Shown: positions 61,355 through 64,000 of the stretch, in pieces
How the letters are laid out: each line of letters starts with the position of its first letter
Numbering within the stretch: the stretch's first letter is position 1
NCBI RefSeq assembly: GCF_026213295.1
Contig: NC_079415.1
Span: forward strand, 30,625,313-30,689,312
Reading direction: 5' to 3'
Source of the DNA: Gadus chalcogrammus
Lineage: Eukaryota > Chordata > Actinopteri > Gadiformes > Gadidae
DNA: 64,000 bases
Made by a program: the position numbers and the translations under genes
The notes under the pieces: generated by a model
The model's database searches: none
The model's input: only the letters and a program-made list of their open reading frames with translations
What the model was told of the DNA's origin: nothing

Positions 61355-62007
61355 GCTGGAGTTATGCTATGGACAGTAGGGACAGTCACCACCGTATGTG
61401 AGTCGCTCTTAATGTGTTGTCTCTCGCTCCGCTTTTCTTTCGGCTTGGTGCCTCTTGGAGTCGTTACATTTTGCCAAAACTGTGATATTTTAGCAACAAG
61501 TTCAGCCTTATATATGTTCAATAAGGTATTGCTTTTAGATAGACTAGTTCATGCAATTGTTTGTAAATGGGTGGCTCTTCTTTTTGTTGCGAGCCTTTTC
61601 CGCGCGCCGGCTGCAGCCTATAGGCATTATATGTCGGCCTTTTTTCCCCCGTTTTTTCAAAACAGTTATACCGTTTAATGCCCACTTTTAGCCAACTGCC
61701 TTTGTTTGATTATTGTTGTCCGATAAGTTGGCTACTTATTGTAATTGGAATAGGCTACAGATTTAGTCTTGTTGAATAGTTTCCAAACCTGTAAGAGCGC
61801 CTGTAGGCGCATTGTTCGGACTTTACGAGCGCCGCATAGGCCTATAAACTATAATGCCTGTATTTATTATTTTAAAACTGTTAAACAGTTGTAGGTCTTC
61901 AAGTTAACTGTATTGTATTAATGTTGGCCCATACATTATTGTTGGAATAAAGATTTCATTGATAAAAACATGCTGCATTTTCTACCAACGGGAATTTCAA
62001 TATAGCC

Positions 62008-63063
62008 TAGGGCTGCACGATATGGGCAAAATATGATATCCCGATATTTTTTGGCTGAATGGCGATATACGATATATATCTCGATATTTTCTATAGAGTG
62101 GGTTAGATGTTTTTTATGCAAGTCAAAAACCACATGTGAGATGTTGCAAGCACTTATATTAAAACATAGGTCCATATGACTGCAACATGTGATTTTGTAT
62201 CGTTATTTTGAACAGAATTCAATGAACATGTAAAAAAAAAAAAAGGGATGTTTTTCACCTTCTTCACAAAATAATCACCTATGCAAAACAATATAAAGCT
62301 GTAGGTTACACACATTAGCTACCATTAAGAGCATTGGCTTCGTCGCATTGTCCTGCGTACTACGGTGAGGGTTTCAGTGCGCCGTAACTTTAATCCCCTG
62401 CCCCCTCCCTTCTCCGTTCCATTTGGGAACATGTTTGGTTTCATTTCGCTTGTTTCGTATATTTTAATTAATTAATTAAGAGCGTCACCAGAGGGCGCCC
62501 CCAACACATTTGCCGATCGCCGGCCCTGGTTTCGGGGCAGAAGAAGCTGTCGCGGCCGGTGATGCAGCAGCACAGCCACAGAGTTTTACGCATTCCTCAT
62601 ACTGCACTTTGTGCCGCTGCTGTAAATGGTGGAACAGATTTGTCGTGCTTCCACTTTTAGTCGCAACGGTTTTGCTACACTCTACAGATGACCTTCAGCT
62701 GCTGCTCATCTGTTTTTTTTAAACCCAAACTATTTCCACATTATAGAGCCGTTGTTTCTCCTCTTTGAAACAATTTCGTCTCCCGCCGCCGTCTCGTTTT
62801 CTTTACAGGTATCATCCATGCTTGTTGTGTTGTGAGGGGGCGGCGGGGGTGGGAATGAGGCGTCTTTGCACACGGCACGTTCGGAAAGACAGAGTGAGAG
62901 GGGGAGGGGTCGCGCTCACAGTCTCCAAGGCAAGCGCTGTAGACGCTTGAGCGGGAAACGGACCATTTTAACGCATATCGATATAAACGATATTGTCAAA
63001 TCTTGTATCCCCTTGGAAATTATATCGATATATCGTACATAGCCGATATATCCTGCAGCCCTA
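62008..63063. mobile_element. Nested hAT-type element, TSD atatagcc
   Basis: 1056 bp with termini tagggctgca / tgcagcccta and an exact 8-bp duplication atatagcc (62000-62007, 63064-63071). Ends carry atatcgatat-type repeats. A GC-rich interior (about 62480-62960) resembles a captured fragment but no protein family was recognised. Confidence 0.85.
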
Positions 63064-63165
63064 ATATAGCCTAGAAAAAAGTTAATGATTAATCGATAAT
63101 TGATCGATAACTCTAGCGATGCTCGATTAAGGAAATTTCTTCAAATGCCCATCCCTAATATAAAC

Positions 63166-63487
63166 CCTGTACATAGAATAGAATACTTTGTCATTATACA
63201 ATGTAGAACTATGGCTATGGCGTCCTCCATTGATCCATTTGGGGGGGAGGCGGGCTTTAAGGATGAACTGAACTGAGATTTGAAGTTTAGTTGATATAAC
63301 AGATGTATTGTCTGCCTTTGTCATTGGTACAATAAATAAAAGGGCTGAACTTGCTAAAAGGGATTAAATTGTACGGTGAAGGGGTGAAAGTTTTACAGGG
63401 CGCTGCCATGTTGGATTTCAACAATCAGCTACGTCACTGGCATGGTAACCTACTCCTACTCTGTGGCTCTAGCAGCCATAGCAGATA
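63166..63487. other. Right continuation of the diverged flank; no gene recognised
   Basis: The first bases complete the site interrupted by the hAT. The rest has no recognisable exon. Base composition becomes CpG-richer just before the next feature. Confidence 0.35.
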
Positions 63488-63703
63488 ATGAGTCAGGCTC
63501 TGAGGCTCTCTGAAATGGCTACGGAAAATAAAACAACCAGGTCTACAGGAGGATCATACTGCATCGCCCCTGGCTGCAGTAATGAATTATATAGGGCCAA
63601 GGCAGCTGGGGTAATCATGCATTTCCACAGGCTACCTTTGAAAAGGAAACCAGCCCTTAATACATGGCTGGCAGCCTTAAAACTGACTAACCCTCCGATG
63701 TAA
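63488..63703 (+). CDS. Possible first exon of a plus-strand THAP gene
   Basis: An ATG-led frame with YCIAPGCSNE, MHFHRLPL and TWLAALK fits the first half of a THAP domain (C-x4-C, basic segment, Trp). The Cys/His pair and the AVPTIF-like box would have to be in a later exon. A GT (ccgat/gtaaat) near 63700 could be the donor; another, GTAAGT, is at about 63826. The frame is unlike the THAP copies A-C and on the opposite strand, so it is a separate gene or a P-element-like transposase. Confidence 0.5.
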   Translation: MSQALRLSEMATENKTTRSTGGSYCIAPGCSNELYRAKAAGVIMHFHRLPLKRKPALNTWLAALKLTNPPM

Positions 63704-64000
63704 ATCAGCCCCCGTCATGACTGTCAATCTCCACAAGCTAGCACTCAGACCATAAAGTGTACAAGCTATTACTCAGACGATATCACAGATCTATGTTTCC
63801 AAGCTGCTAATTAAACTACGGCGGGTAAGTAAACAGAAGTTCCACAAAGGTCCCTTTCTACTCACCCTGTTGTTCGCCGACTACCCGATTGATGATGCAG
63901 AGGGAGTTAAACTCGAAGAAGTAGTTTCATAGTAAGATTTATCTGTGCAGTATCCATCTGTGCAATATCCATCAACATCCACCAGAAAGTAAACCTCTAA

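Larger units (their letters stand above)
61012..63157 (+). mobile_element. hAT transposon with transposase remnant, TSD atataaac
   Basis: 2146 bp, ends tagggatgggca and tgcccatcccta, exact 8-bp duplication atataaac (61004-61011, 63158-63165). Subterminal atcgat-type repeats on both sides. It contains a transposase C-terminus (61133-61354) and a nested element (62008-63063). Confidence 0.9.

Noticed and set aside
62510..62722. Ala- and Cys-rich 70-codon plus-strand frame
   Set aside because: Lies inside the nested hAT-type element; composition follows GC-rich sequence, with no recognisable domain.

Overview
This window reads as the nuclear genome of a ray-finned (teleost) fish. The evidence is long head-to-tail C2H2 zinc-finger arrays, teleost-type tRNA-derived SINEs, a BEL/Pao retrotransposon, a LINE with a C-terminal RNase H, PIF/Harbinger and hAT DNA transposons with exact target-site duplications (TSDs), and long CA microsatellites. 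There is no sign of bacterial or viral gene organisation. The species cannot be named from the sequence.

About 1-58.6 kb is one decaying tandem cluster, transcribed on the minus strand (right to left). Its repeating module contains: a first coding exon with a short Trp-containing Myb/SANT-like start (113 nt); a 55-nt exon; a 61-nt acidic exon (core IKVEED); a non-coding or unexplained block (called f below); and an exon (called d below, 284 nt) for an unfamiliar domain with core HMSSHSGEL. In four places d is continuous with a C2H2 array: ZF1 12401-14958 (26 fingers), ZF2 24218-25626 (11 plus a degenerate terminal finger), ZF3 42578-43797 (10) and ZF4 44341-45320 (5, then a fusion). Splice phases of the candidate exons agree, so a gene of the form Myb-like / acidic linker / d / fingers can be read. 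Most modules, however, are relics with lost splice sites, deletions or missing fingers.

These modules sit in larger units of roughly 12-18 kb. Each unit also carries a two-exon THAP-domain gene on the same strand: A 20236-22374, B 36926-39088, C 52853-54086, plus a decayed copy near 8.1-9.6 kb. Copy A is open. Copy B is split by a foldback hAT-like element, and copy C is cut by a LINE.

Almost every difference between the paralogous units is a clean transposon insertion whose empty site is visible in another unit. Examples are the BEL/Pao element at 27213-34271 (LTRs differ at 3 of 579 positions), a Harbinger at 39821-41531, hATs at 5293-6302, 34951-35811, 47583-50624 (with a second hAT nested inside) and 51159-52254, and a LINE at 54094-56445. 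The order of insertions and duplications can therefore be reconstructed.

From 58.6 kb to the end the cluster homology stops, apart from a diverged stretch at about 60.8-61.0 kb. This part holds a minisatellite interrupted by a solo LTR (59940-60436), a hAT with transposase remnant (61012-63157) that itself contains another hAT-like element (62008-63063), and a possible first exon of a plus-strand THAP gene at 63488.

The most interesting signal is the modular exon family: an undescribed d domain duplicated as stand-alone exons without zinc fingers, together with evidence that finger arrays are being rebuilt by unequal exchange.
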